A stretch of DNA of 64,000 bases from Sycobia sp. Sy_11 (GCA_018907035.1 JACCIC010000028.1:1891501-1955500), one strand, 5' to 3'. Positions 51,077 to 63,923 are shown, counted from the first letter of the stretch. Notes: generated by a model not told the origin, from the sequence alone. Numbers and translations: made by a program.

Positions 51077-51476
51077 ATTAGCGTGTGTATTCTAGTATGT
51101 GTGCGTGCTCACATTTTTCCGGCAGTGAATCGGGGATTTTTCCAAAAGTTCGAGGTGCGCGCGTCGTTGTGTAGGGCCGCGGAGTGGTGTCCCAGGTAAG
51201 GCCTCGTATATATTTCACGAAGTTTGCAATGGTTTTTTAAAATGATCTCATGAATTTCATAGCGAGGCATCGGCGGAATATCGTGATCTCGATGTTCAAT
51301 ATACGGGGGAGAAAGGCTCTGCCACCGCTCTCCATCGCCCCCGAAAAAGGTTCCAGGTCTTTCAGCCAGCCCCGCCGTGTATATTTATTACCTGGAAAAA
51401 TAAGAGATTGAAACGCATTTTCCAAACAATTTTATGGCTCGATCGAGGTTTTCTTTATATTTATTTATGCGTTGAA

Positions 51477-51498
51477 TTTTTTTTTTTTTTTTTTTTTT
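51477..51498. repeat. Poly(T) tract
   Basis: About 22 T in intron 4. Confidence 0.9.
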
Positions 51499-52142
51499 GA
51501 ATATCAGATCAGATATTGTGACAATGTTATATTTTTTTCGATACTACGCCCGGCGATTTTACGTAATAGTCAGTGTAGCAATGCTATCGAAGAAGCGAAA
51601 TTTAACAAACGGCTTTATGCATGAATACTTATTTATCGTTTTTATTGAGCTCTTAAAAATTAGGTGTATATATTATAATAGAAGAAGGTTACAATGCAAT
51701 TTTGCCTGGTGCTAGAAATAAATCGCGCGAATGTAGCCGGGGCAAGCTGAAAGAAAATAATCAACATGCGTAAATCTAAAATTTAGTTATCCGTGTGGGA
51801 GAATTATGAATCAACGTATACGACGGAGAAGTACAACGAGAAATTCTTATTCGCTAGCTTTGCGAAAATTGCACTTTATCGCGGACGAAAGTTAGCACGA
51901 GACGGTTCATTAGCGATGGATATACATCAGGAACGCCGGCTTGAGAGCACCGACCTCGGGATCGACGACGTGAGGGGGGGGGGTAGGGGGCGATGAAAGA
52001 TATATCAAAATAGAACTAAATGGCCGTCTAAACGCCACAGCTGGGAGTGGCTCGGGAGTCGGACGGCTGGCTCGATATCGAACGAGCGTCGCGTCGGTGC
52101 GCCGCCACTGATTTCCATCTCTCGGTTTCTGATGTAGTATAA

Positions 52143-52197
52143 CATGTATATATATATGTATATATATATACATATATATGTGTGTGTGTGTGTGTGT
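52143..52197. repeat. Compound (TA)n(TG)n microsatellite
   Basis: TA with TG interruptions, then pure TG units at 52181-52197. Confidence 0.95.
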
Positions 52198-52842
52198 AGA
52201 GCTGATGCGCTGAGTAATAGGGGGTTAGGCGACGCCCCGCTCGCTTACTTTGAAGGGCGCTAATCTAACCACCTTCGGGTACGAATCGCGGGTGGAGATT
52301 ACGATGTCGTACGCTTCGCGAATCGCTCGCTCGCTTTCAGTATCTACAGGCATTGATACCCGTGACAGTTTATTTTCATATATACTCGATGCCGCGATAA
52401 AACTTTCCCGAAAAATGCGCCATTCTTTCATAAACGAAATTGTGCCCATAGAGTAAGAATGTTAAAATAATTTTGACGGACAGCTGGGGTAATGACGGAT
52501 ATTATTAAACTATAATTACACTAAAATATGGATTATGATTAAAATTGACTCGGATTTTTAAGTGAATGCTGAAAGAACAAATTACTGTCGAATGCGTTTG
52601 GCTCTAAGTCACCGTTTAGGGGAACAGCTGATGGGTCAATTACAGAATGTCAGTTACAAAAATGTAAATCATAAACAGCAAGATACTTATGGACGATCCT
52701 GATCTATTCTTAACTTTGATCTCTAGGTACAAGAAATAAATCTAGCCATTCAGTTAGACTTGCTTAGTTTTATCTCAACATAGATAAGATTTATATAAGT
52801 GTAGGATACGTTAAACATCGTGCAATATTCTCAGTTTAGTTC

Positions 52843-52880
52843 CTGAGGATGAACCGTAGCGGTTCGAAGCGTCGGACGCC
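52843..52880 (+). ncRNA. Hammerhead-ribozyme-like motif (Penelope-type end)
   Basis: CTGAGGA (52843-52849) fits the hammerhead core CUGANGA. It is followed, after one extra T, by a perfect GAACCG-TAG-CGGTTC hairpin in the stem II place, then GAA (52866-52868). A GCGT-CGG-ACGC hairpin in the stem III place and C52880 as the would-be cleavage base complete it. The weak points are the extra T between core and stem II and the lack of convincing stem I pairing. Motifs of this shape are known from Penelope-like retroelement ends; no element coding remnant is seen next to this one, so it is probably an orphan, inactive remnant. Confidence 0.4.
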
Positions 52881-54227
52881 AAAGGTGATTTTAAATTTAT
52901 GGTGGTGGAGGGCAGTCAGGTCGTCCTTTGCAAACATATAATATAGTTTATTATTTTTATTTTATTTTATTATTATATTATTTTTATTATTTTTCATCTA
53001 ATTTATTTTTAGTAATAAGTGCTATTTCAGATTCTTTAGCGGATGATAATAAACAAGGAAAGACTGACTGTCATTTTTTTAGTTAATATATTATATTATC
53101 AAGACTGTAAGACCGATGAAAATATTTATGAACAATAATATTCTCAAAAAAGACAACAGTGTTTCGAAGATAGTACAATAAATACGTTTTTCGAAGACAA
53201 GTTCGATTATACGGGTTCCGTAAGAAATAAGAAAATAATTCTACACAATCGTAACAAATGCCGCGGTGCACGGTACAACCGACGAAATTCATACCGGCGA
53301 ACGTTTTATCCCGCAAAATTTGTAAACCCATTTCCCCGGGCGCAGGATACGGGGTAACGGGTTACGGCGCGTCATTATTAACCGGGGCCCGGGGAAGAAC
53401 TTGCGGTAGTCTGTGCTTCGTTATCGTATGAATTATATTAGCTCAAAGGCGCCTTTGCGAGTAAAGCACCCGCGCCGAGGGGTCGGCGGTGAGGGGGGAG
53501 TTATATATATATACATATATACCAAGCAGCTGGAGTATGTTTCGGGGCGGGCAACAAAGGACCATCCAAATCGAATTCCGCTGACTTTTATCATCCTCCC
53601 ATCCGACCCCCGGCATATTCGTAAATGTTACGCGGGAGATCAATATTCTTTTTCTTTTCTTTTCTCTTTTGTTTTATTAAATTCTGGCCAGGGAACGAAG
53701 CGACTGTTTCCCTTTGATTCGTCTGGATTAAACGTCCCATCCCACGGGGACGCGCTCCAAAATTCATAATTGATTAATTAAATTTATCGCTCGTGAAAAG
53801 TGTACTCGAATTTTCGAATTGCTCGCCTAACCGAGAGTAATCGAAACGTAATCTAATTCCCAAAGACCGAGGCCTAGCGCAACGACTCGGGTTTCGTTCG
53901 AGAAATAATCCGCGAGCGCGCGGAATATGTCGTCAAAAAGAATTCCTCGAATTGGAGCTAGCCTAGCTCAGCGGCTCGAGAAATTCCATTCGACTCCAAG
54001 TTTTCCCGAGCTTATTAAAATGCGAGCGATGGCCAGCTGCGGGTATTTATTCAAATTGAGCTGGCGCGCGCGTACGTACGCGAAGACGCGCGGCCGCAGC
54101 GATGCGATGCGGGCGTGCTCGTCCGCCACGAGCCACTTGAAATTCGCAGGTGGCGATTTCGATCCCCTCGACTGGCGGAGACTCGCCTCGGCCTCCTTTC
54201 GCGAAAGAGCCGCGGGAATCGGGAATC

Positions 54228-54228
<1 letters not shown>

Positions 54229-54280
<52 letters not shown>

Positions 54281-54282
54281 TC
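54229..54282. repeat. (CT)n microsatellite
   Basis: About 50 nt of CT with one CA interruption. Confidence 0.95.
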
Positions 54283-57200
54283 CTCGGCGGGGTAAAATGA
54301 TCGATAAGGATGATTTATAACTGGATATAAAAAGGCGGAATCTATCAATGGCTCTACAATGCTCTTCCTTGCCACCGCCCTCCCCACCCTCTCGTCCCGG
54401 GAGCCGACGCCGATGCACTCTCCCGGAAAAGTGCCGCGGGTATACAGAGGCGGCTTAGGTGCGCAAAATTTCCTCCGAGTGTAAAATGAGAAAATACTTT
54501 TATGGGGCGCTCGCGGGGAGAGAGGGCGGATGGGGAGGGGGGGGGGAACGGCGCGACTTCGACGTAGAAGGGAATAAAATCCTCCGCCGCGCTGCAATAT
54601 AAAATACGTCGTTTTATTAAGATAATGCTAATGGAATGAATTTATTGGCGGGGCGACGGAAAATATATGGCTGTATTACGTCGTTTATTTTGATAGTGAA
54701 TCAAGTCGATTTATTTTCTCTCCCCTCCCCCCCCCACTCGAGATTAATCGAACGCCTCCGCGAGCGTAGATTACGACTCGTTAGTACTTCCGGTGTAATT
54801 ATGCGTGTTTTCCCACCCGACGGTTAGCCTGGATTTTTACAGGAAGACCGGCAATAACACTAATAACCGTAGAAGAAGCAGAGAACAACGCAACGATTAC
54901 ACTTCCTTTCATCCGATAGAATTTCGCAATTTAACGAAAACAAAAAGATGTTTTTTTTCTCGTTCGTTGTATCGATGCAGCCCTGCGCTACTTTGAAGGT
55001 CCTCCCGCAATTATTCGCAGCCGACTCACGCGAGCTCGCTACCTCGCGTCTGGAAAATTCCTCAAGTCGACGACGCGCTTTATCAATATCGGAGACGATT
55101 ATGCGCGCGTACGTCCCACCCTTTTTGTTCCGGCGAAGAACGGGCGAAACGACTCGCCCTCGGCAACGCGCGAGCCGCTCGATAGTTCAATCGAACGAAT
55201 TTTTCCGCGTCGGCGGAGCGATGCCGGCGCGCGCGGGAAACATAGGGCACGCTGGGGTCGGGGGGGGGGGTTGGCGGCGTCGAGCAGCTGTTTCAGCCCT
55301 TCTGTGCCCGCGCGGGAGTCGACCGCGGCGGGAACGGGGGCTGATGGACGTCGGGTTGCCGATGCAGCAACTTCAATTTGCCTCGTGGCACGATCGTAGA
55401 CCCACCGCGCACCTCCCCCACCTCCTCCGTTTAGTCGACTTCCACTTTTCCGCGACGGCCCTTTTTTACCTTTTTACCCCCCCCCCCCTCAACCCCGTTC
55501 CACTACCCGACGCATCTCGACTTTTGCTTTGTGCTCTTTGGGGCTTGATACTTTCCCCTCGTCGCCGCTTTCTTCTTCTGCACCTGCACCTCTCCGGCCT
55601 TTCCTTTCACTCGTCTCGAGTGCCTCTCTTTTGCTCGAAAACGATTTGCTTCTTTTATCGAATCGCTGGGCGAGCGTCAGTTTCTTCTTATATACACGCT
55701 CGCTCCTCGCTCGTTCTCTTATATATGAACGAGTTTGCTCCGAGATACTTTTCGGCTTATGAAAATATTGCGCATGATTTATTTTCAAATACCTTAAGCT
55801 CGGCTCTTAAATTCGCGTATTTTTCTGCGTAATAATAAATTTTTCTCTCTCGCTCTACTCTCTCTTTTTTTTTTTTGATACGAATTTATTGACCGAGTAT
55901 TCCATGCGCTTACGAGCCGATAAAATAAAACGTGATTGAAAAAACGAATTTATTCAGTCGAATTCGTAGATTAGTTTTTATAAAATCAATTTAATATTAT
56001 CGGATTGATTAAAGAAGTTCGTGAAAGTTTTATGTTTCTCCTATGTAAATCTGCCGGAGTATCTAAAAGTTTTCGCGCGAAAACCAATATTCATTCGGTT
56101 CATTTCAGGAATTTAAAATGAATAATTGACGCACAATGTAGTTATATTTATAACAGGGAAATTGGTCTGCCGAGTTTTCATTCTGTTGAAAGTCATTCGC
56201 AAATTGAATGATAAATTTTCGTAATTAATATCGATACCTGAATTATTTTTATTAACCCATACGAAGTTTTCAACCTAAAAAGCAATTCACCAACTTACAT
56301 TTAGGAAATTACAGCTTACCACCTCGACTATGGCGTGGCAACAAATGTACGAGGCATAATATACGAGACACGTTGCCCTGAAATTTATACTCCTAGAATT
56401 GTTTGTCCTAACTTAGTTGTCGCTGTTAGTTATGACTTACTAATTTGTGGATTTGGAAATTTTAATTCGTTTCTATTCTTTGTCATGTAGTCTTAACAAA
56501 CGGTTTAATATAATTTTTGTTTGTGTTGAATTGCTTAGAAAACTTAATTGAGATTTTAATCTTATTGTCTGTATAATATCACTACCACGACGAGCATGGT
56601 ATTATTTTACGTCACGCTTAAATAGCGTCGACTAGGTTTTGCGTTCGACAATTGCATGTACAGAACAAAACGCCGATGCCAATAGATTTTTCACGATCAC
56701 CTCTGCCCTCGATGAACGAGTATTGGCTTCTTGCATTTAGCACCAAAGCGCAGGGACATTCGCGTTAATCGTTAGCGCTTCGACAACAATTACCAGAGCG
56801 GAGATTACTAGAAGCACAGGGGTGGAAGGGGGGACGGTGATCTCACCACGGCCATCCTACGTCCAAATGGCTCCTCGTCATCGTCCGCGCGGCGCTCGAT
56901 GGGCAAGTTTCTCGGCCGATGTACTCTCGCGGTCCCCGAGGTACGGCGACGGAGGACTCGGCCCTCCTATCCCCCGTCCCCCGCCCGCGTCTCACGCCGC
57001 ACTCCCCCGCCGCAAACTCGCCCACCGAGAGCGCAAGTGGTGCTCGGCGGCGTGCTCGGATACGGCGAGGGGGAGGTGGAGCAGGTCGAGGGGGCGGACG
57101 CGAGCCGATCCAGCCGTCGGACCGATGATTACCATGCGACGCTGCAGGCGGAAAGGGTATTCTTTGGGGGGGGGGCGGGGGATGCTTACCCTGTCGGCGA

Positions 57201-57783
57201 AGGGTGAGGGGCGATGATTCAAATTTGCCGAGTAGGCGGCCTCGTCTGGAGTCTCAATGTTAACAAGCTCGATCGAGGGATTCTCGATGATTCTTCCGAT
57301 ATTTCGGTGGTTTTCTGTTCTTTTTTTTTTTCGAAATTTATAGAAAAATTAAGAAAAATATTCCAGACTTTGTCCATCTCCCGTCCATCAGATGTTCAGA
57401 ACTTTCATCGAGTCATCGATTATTCGTGCATACCACATTTGGCATTAAAAATACGACCATTCCTGCGAGGTTTCTTTTATTTTAAGTTTTATGATTATAT
57501 TAAATATAGGAAAGTTTCGATCGACGTTATTCTTAACGTTATGCACGGGACGGAGATACGAGTTTGTTAAACGAATAAATTTCGTTTATAATTCATGAAC
57601 TTTTCAAAAGCAATTACGGGAAAGAATAATTTTTCCCGAGCTTTCCTCAACGGCGTGCCCTCATCCTATCGATAACTTTTCCGAAGTTTCGAAGACCCCC
57701 TGCCCCCTACCCCCCACTTTCCGCGCCTAATAATGCCCGAGTTATCGAGTGCAATTCTCATATACAGCGGGTGAAGAAGAGTC

Positions 57784-57784
57784 G

Positions 57785-57846
<62 letters not shown>

Positions 57847-57848
57847 GA
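57784..57848. repeat. (GA)n/(GAGC)n microsatellite
   Basis: Long GA run ending in three GAGC-type units. Confidence 0.95.
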
Positions 57849-59417
57849 GATACAGCGCGATTCATAGTTTCTCATATAACTTCGACCCCGATAGAAAAGT
57901 GTTTCGCCATCTCAGCATTATTTTCCGAAGCCCGTATAAAAACGACTCTTAGCCACGTCGATACCCGAGCAGCGCCTTACCTGCCCGCCCGCGCCTCGTT
58001 TACACATTTTGGCTCTTTCCCCTCGGGCGCGCGGGTTCGATTTATCGATTCGCCTCCTTTATTCTCCGTACGCTCCGCATAGCCGGCTCCGCTATAAATA
58101 ACGCCCGCTACCGAGGACCGGGTTAGTTGAAAATTCTCCCGATATTTACAGAGCGAGTTACAAACCTGAAAACGGCAAGCAAATGTAAAATACATCGTCG
58201 CTGCGGCGCCTTTGAAGTCACGACCGATCAATGTAGTATCTTGTCGATAATTCAAGTCCAGGCGCTTAATGCTTGTATTGTTTAAATGTGTCCGCTTATC
58301 GAAATTGTGACAGTGATTTTTTTGTATATGCGTGTGACAGTTGATTTGTTTTCCCACGTGAAACGATTTACTCGCGAACGAGAAGATAGAGAAAAGTCTC
58401 ACGATCTAAAAATCAACTTTCACATTACTGTCGGGATATATTTTACGCCGAGAGAGCCGTAAAATCACATTAACGTCTGCATTTCGATGTTAGACGCTGG
58501 TGGAAGACATTTTAGTTTAGCTTAACAATTTTTTATTACTCTCCCTTAAGGTGTTTTTGCAATTTTTTTCAAATTATTTTTATTCCTTACTCTTAACTTT
58601 AGCAATATTTACGGTATTTCTATTAGATGAAATTACTCATATGTCATACCTGTTTATTGTATAGTACATATCTATAAATATATTTTAATAATTCTTTGTT
58701 GCTATAATATTCGGATCGGGGATTATGATAACTTTCAAAACATAACTTTTTTTTAGGACTCAATCGATTAATATCCGTGGTATTTACTTGCAAAGGTGTT
58801 CACATCTGATTTTAATCAAAATTTCTATATTTATATTTGATTGGCACTGATTACTAATATCATAATGCATTTGTCGAAAATTCAAATCGTATAAAGAATA
58901 CCGTGAAAATGATGGTTCCTTAGATTTCTCTAAGAAGATATAAAGACATTCAAACAACAATTCAAACTAAAGTTGTAAATGTCACCAAAATACATATTTT
59001 CTGCTCTATACATATTTTTAGACAGGGGTAATATACCAGTAGTTATTATGCTGTCAAATTACTTTTAAATATATTCAATTATTATAATATGGTTTTTGAA
59101 GCTACGAAAAGTTCTTCGTATCGTAGGCACACATAAACAAATTATTATCGTTCCGGATTAACGTCGTCAATGTTATGCGAATGTTTTCATAGATGTTTGC
59201 AGATATTGACGATTTATGGCGAAAACAATAAAAATAATAGTTTTTTGCATGTATTTTAAACAAAATTTACGGATCTTATAAGAATACACATTTTTTCTTC
59301 TATACAGTTTAGCTGTGGGTGATCCATGTGGATTTCTTTCACTGCAAAACAGTATAAAGGCAGATATAATGAAAATTGATTTTTTTGTAGATTAAAGTTT
59401 TTATCCAAAATAAATGT

Positions 59418-59500
59418 CACTCACTCTCTCTTTTCTCTCTCTCTTCTCTCTCTCTCTTTCTCTCTCCCTCTCTCTACTAATCTTCTTTCTCTTTCTCTCT
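59418..59500. repeat. Imperfect CT-rich repeat
   Basis: CTCT runs broken by TTTT and CCC, longer and more degraded than the other CT tracts. Confidence 0.85.
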
Positions 59501-60144
59501 GTTTTTTGCTCTCTTTACTTTACCAAGATTATCTTTATATAAATTAATTAAATTCAAAATGCAGTCTATATTACGAATTTCTTGTAATACATGCTTCCTG
59601 GTTTTTTTTTTTAAATAAAATTTCACGAAATATCATATTTATTTCAATGATCATTAATAAAAAACAAGGGCATTTTTTATATATTGTACAGTTGGTAAAA
59701 TATGTTGTACAGTTTGAGATTAGGCAAAACATACGCATTATTTCTTTGTGCAATATTTAAAAAAAAAACAAAATACATTGTACATAAAAAAATACTAGAA
59801 TAAGATAGATACTGTTATAGTAAGATTTACAAGATCTAAGAGAAACAGTTAGAATACGATTTAATTAAAAGATAACTTAATTTAATTAAAAATAAAAGAG
59901 TGACAATAGGAAGCGTTTGAAAATTTTTATTGATAATTAATATTAATTCAAATTGTAAAATATAATGTAATTTTTTCTCATTAATATATGAGGCGTGTCC
60001 GACACGAGAAAAGCTAGTATAATCTATAATAGAATTGATATTCTATATCGTAATTCGATTTTTGTATACGATTTCACGTAAGTTAAACTTCGCTAATTTT
60101 ATAACAAGATTATGAAAGGAGAGAACGAACAACGAAGAAGTATT

Positions 60145-60400
60145 TTAGATATTTACTTCGTTAATGTACGGATCCTTTTGTAATATAGAAAATGATTTGA
60201 AAAAAATTCCAGCTGTAATAGCTGTATACGGAAATTGGAATAACTGTAACGTTTGAGTCAAAGCGAAGAGAATGAAACGCTTTAGAAAATCATGCTTGGC
60301 ATAGTAAATCGTCTTCATTCGTATAAATTGAAAATGCCACTGACACATCGTAATACCAAAGCAGCATGAAATAGCGCATCGTCCGATTCTGCTTTGTAAA
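60145..60400 (-). pseudogene. Possible decayed odorant-receptor fragment
   Basis: Two frames on the minus strand together look like the C-terminal part of an insect odorant receptor. AESDDALFHAA (about 60360-60400) is followed after a frameshift by CQWHF, a hydrophobic KRFILFALTQ segment, and ITAGIFFKSFSILQ. In receptors of this family the order is S-D-AA-Y-x-C-x-W-Y, a hydrophobic segment, then TAGKFF-x-x-S. The expected final TM exon and the upstream exons are not visible. The similarity is short and from memory, and AT-rich DNA makes chance matches likely, so this is a lead only. Confidence 0.22.
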
Positions 60401-60599
60401 CAAAATAATTTATTCAGCGTTATTCACAATGGAAATGTAAAAAATTACAATGCTAATGGGATTCCGTATAATATGCAAAGGGCAGACAAGGGCGCACAAT
60501 TTCGCTATCGGCGAAAAACTCTTTTCACCGCGCAACATCGTATCGCGTACAATTTAAACGCGCACGCCGCGCCGTTAACGAGATCGTGGCATTAATTAG

Positions 60600-61600
60600 C
60601 ATAGGTTAATAACTGCAGGCGTCGAGCGGCAACGAAAACCGGCGAGTCCGCCGCGGATGCGGAGTATAATTTTGCCCTCCACCCGTTGATTTTAACTCGG
60701 AGCCCTCGGCCCCGCCTCCGCTTCGCCGCGTTACATAACGAAGTCGCCTCGTACTTTTACAAACAACGCCAGCCGCCATATTGTTCGCGAGTTCGTCGTC
60801 GACTTGGTCGCGAGCAGACCCCCCCCCCCACCACCGACCCATCCCTCCCGCGCGCCCTAACGCCGAGCGCGTCCCGACCGGGCATTCGGACGGAATAATG
60901 CGGGAGACTGCGAGCTTCTAAGCAGTATCGTCGTCCCACCCCCCTCGCCACTCGGGCTATACGGCAGTCGTAAAACGGAAGTCGCGCGTTAATCTCGTAT
61001 GGATGAATCGGGGGGGGGGGGATGGGGAGTGGGGATAGTGTCGTGAGCGCGGTTCTTCGTGCGTTCGCCTTTCAACGACTTCGTGTCGGTATATGTGCGC
61101 GTGTACATGTACATACCGCTGGAAAGGCGTAGGGCGCCCCGGTCGAGCTTTAAGTGGGTTATAAATTTTTAGCGCCGCCCAAGTAGCAATTTCTAGAGTC
61201 GCGCGCGCGCTCGCCTTAAATTTACCATCGCGACCGGCCGGAGGTCGGCGGCGACGGCGGCGAGCCTGGTTTACGGTGTACACGTATATCCTGCTTAGGA
61301 ATCGCCCGTGGAAAGAGCGCAGTCGAACGAATTTTCGCCCTCTACCCCTTCCCCCCGCCCTCGACCGAAGCTCCGACCTGCCGCGATACCATCCGCCGGC
61401 GACGCTCATTCGATTTCCGATCTACGTGGAAAGGCGTTTCGGAGGAGGCACGGGGGGGGGGTGCGCGCGTGTGCGCCGAACGGCCGTTGCTTCGGTGTTC
61501 GGGCGTTCGGCGATCGCCGGGGGGGGGGGCGTATCTGCATGCGCCTGAAAAATACGGGGGGAGGGGTGAGAAAGAGAGAGAGGGTGACTATATTATTCGG
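60600..61600. other. CpG-rich block before exon 5
   Basis: About 1 kb of GC-rich, CpG-dense sequence with runs of nine or ten G or C at about 60820, 61011, 61452 and 61522. It ends about 760 bp before exon 5. Overlapping low-complexity frames on both strands are not genes. Could be a regulatory element or an internal promoter for a shorter transcript. Confidence 0.35.
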
Positions 61601-62365
61601 AGCAGCAATTGGTGCATAAATTTTCTTACGCGTGTGTCGCATATTGCGGCAGTTTCGTCGCTACACCCCGGGCGGGGAAAACTTTTTTTATACGAGACGC
61701 CCCTCGTTCCCCCTGCTTCTGTAATGAATGTCTCTTGAGAATGTCATTTGACTTTAACGACAGCCCCTCAGCCATATACCTTGTGTTTTTTCTCCGTCCT
61801 TTTTTATCGCGTTCTCTTTTATGCTCCGTGCTTCGGCAAAAGCGTCGCCGTAATGTTTAATGACGATATTTGTTTGTCGAAGTATTCACTATCTCGAACA
61901 AGTTTTCCGAGGTTATTTAAAATATTTTTTCAATACTTGTCGTAAGATCCGATGGTCGAGTATTCCATGTCACTGTTTGATGCGGATCTAAACGTCTTGT
62001 GTAAATATTTTTATTGTTAAAGATTGATTGTCGTATTAGGAACCGAGTGGAGTGAGAATCTACTCAGGCTACTTTTTTATTAGCCACTGTTATTAATAAT
62101 TTTTTTATTTAAAAAAAAAACCAAGAATTCGCAAAGATTAAAAAATGTATTATTGTTGCCAGGGCAGCTTTCGTGTGAAAAATCCATCAGAAATATAATA
62201 ATTCAAAGAGATTGGTTGCAAAGAACTATCAATTTTATCTGTGAATATATTAATTTTCAAATAATTCATTTAATGCAATTGTCAAACATATAAAAAAAAA
62301 TTAGGGTAATGGTAATATAATCTGAGGCTTTCCAAGCTAATAAGTACGGTCTTTTTCTGTTGCAG

Positions 62366-62419
62366 GAAGAAATGGTTACACAGGAGCGCAGGGCCCTCAG
62401 GGACCACAGGGCACCCCAG
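62366..62419 (+). CDS. Exon 5: Gly-X-Y repeats (6 triplets)
   Basis: Exactly 54 nt, phase 1 in and out, between a good acceptor (CTTTTTCTGTTGCAG) and CCAG|GTAAAG. Completes the split Gly and encodes residues 238-255, RNG-YTG-AQG-PQG-PQG-TPG, then the first base of the next Gly codon. A 54-nt, six-triplet exon is the classic collagen exon unit. The frame is still open and in helix, so further exons must lie to the right of the window. Too short and Met-less to show as an open frame; found from splice sites and phase. Confidence 0.88.
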
Positions 62420-63887
62420 GTAAAGCTAGCCAGGAGAAATTCGTATAATACTAACAGTGCCTATTGGATATAGGGAGCTTTTAACCCAATCCTTTTAAAA
62501 TCGCAGGCGTACATACATACATACGCGTATGTACGCAGGCGCACACACAAATAGCCACGCGTACACAGGTACATTGGCAAGAGAATACTCCGGCGGCGTC
62601 GAGTTCGTCGTGCAGTTTCATACCTGAGAGCGCGGGCGGGCGATCAAAGCGCCTCGGCGAGCGGCTGCGGGGATCGAACGGCGGTCGGAGGAGGGCGGAA
62701 CAATTAGCGAAGGCGAACGAACAGCATTGCGTAGTTGATTAAACCTGAAATGATTGGAGGAGATGGGTCGGGCGGCGGGAGGGGCGTTAACGAGCGCTTA
62801 ATTACTTCGTTATCTCGTTTCTTTGGCCGGCTGCCGGAGCCGCCGCCTGGCACTCGCTCCTCGGCTGCTCTCTTTCTACGTTGCCCGCACCTCTCCACCA
62901 ACCTCCCCCCCCCGCCCTCTCTGTAACTTTCGGACTCGGGCGAGCTCTACGCCGCGCGCGACTTTCTCGCCGGAGGGAATTAATTTTCGCCAATCTGGCG
63001 GAACTTCGACCGGATTCGGCCGCGAAGCGCGGCACTTTTCGCTCGCCCCAAAACCCCTTCGACGATCCGCGGGCTTTCGTCACCTCTGAGAATGTTTTTT
63101 TGGGCTAAATGGGAATTACGTGGAATTTTCGATTTTTTTCCTCCGGAGGGCGGGTGGGGGAGTGGGAGGGAATAAACGTCTCGATGAAACTCCAGCAAAC
63201 GAAATTGAATATTCCGCGACTGACGCTGGAGTGAATGGATCGAATTAAATATAAAAAGTTGAAAGTGTATTAAATCGGAATTCCGTCTCAATTGCCATAT
63301 AATCATACGCAGTCGAGCTTATAAAATTTCATTTGAATTTCGTTGTTGGGCCGAGAGTAATGCATTGTCAAAACGTGTTTAACGAGTCGTTGGATCACTT
63401 TGATAAAGTAATTGAGATATTTACGTAATAATTTGGTAAGCAAGAAAATGCTCCCGGTTAATTAAGATGAGGTTAATCTTTTGTTTTTCTTCCTAAAATA
63501 AATATCATTGTTAAATGATTTTTTACATGATTTAACCAATGTTTATTAGTTCGCAAGAGATTGAATATAAATCGTTTCAGTTGACTTGAAAATTTAATCG
63601 CCAATTCCCAGTTGGATTTAATATATATTACATATTGGCACAAAGTAAAATTTTATCGTTCTCGAACATCGCCAAACCTCCATACTTTATTCTATCAGTT
63701 TCAAGCTGACTGAACTATGTTAATCCTATCATGTTCTTAAGCTAATTTATCTTATAGAGAAAAAAAAGAACTCGCTCGAGCCACATTAAATAAAAGTAAA
63801 TACGTTCCTTAAAGAATCCAGCACTGATCCTTTTCGGATAACAGCTGAAACACATCTAATCTTCCGTCGCTGCAATAGAAAATATTA

Positions 63888-63923
<36 letters not shown>

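Larger units (their letters stand above)
44455..62365 (+). other. Intron 4 of collagen gene
   Basis: About 17.9 kb from GTACGT to TTCTGTTGCAG. GC-rich blocks at about 46420-46920, 47340-47700, 50000-50390, 54300-54560, 55050-55500, 56820-57210 and 60600-61600. AT-rich at 45140-46020, 49360-49860, 52440-53300, 55850-56600 and 58440-60480. Contains a hammerhead-like motif (52843-52880), a hairpin (47382-47424) and a possible decayed receptor fragment (60145-60400, minus). I looked for further Gly-X-Y exons on the + strand and found none, but a short exon could be missed by eye. Confidence 0.7.

Noticed and set aside
51126..51195. Exon-like segment between TTTTCCGGCAG and CCCAG|GTAAGG
   Set aside because: Good splice signals, but 70 nt would break the phase between exons 4 and 5 and the translation contains no Gly-X-Y. 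Probably a pseudo-exon; could at most be noncoding.
54948..55832. 294-codon + strand frame in intron 4
   Set aside because: Changes composition from GC-rich to AT-rich along its length, spans G- and C-runs and has no recognisable domain; likely chance.
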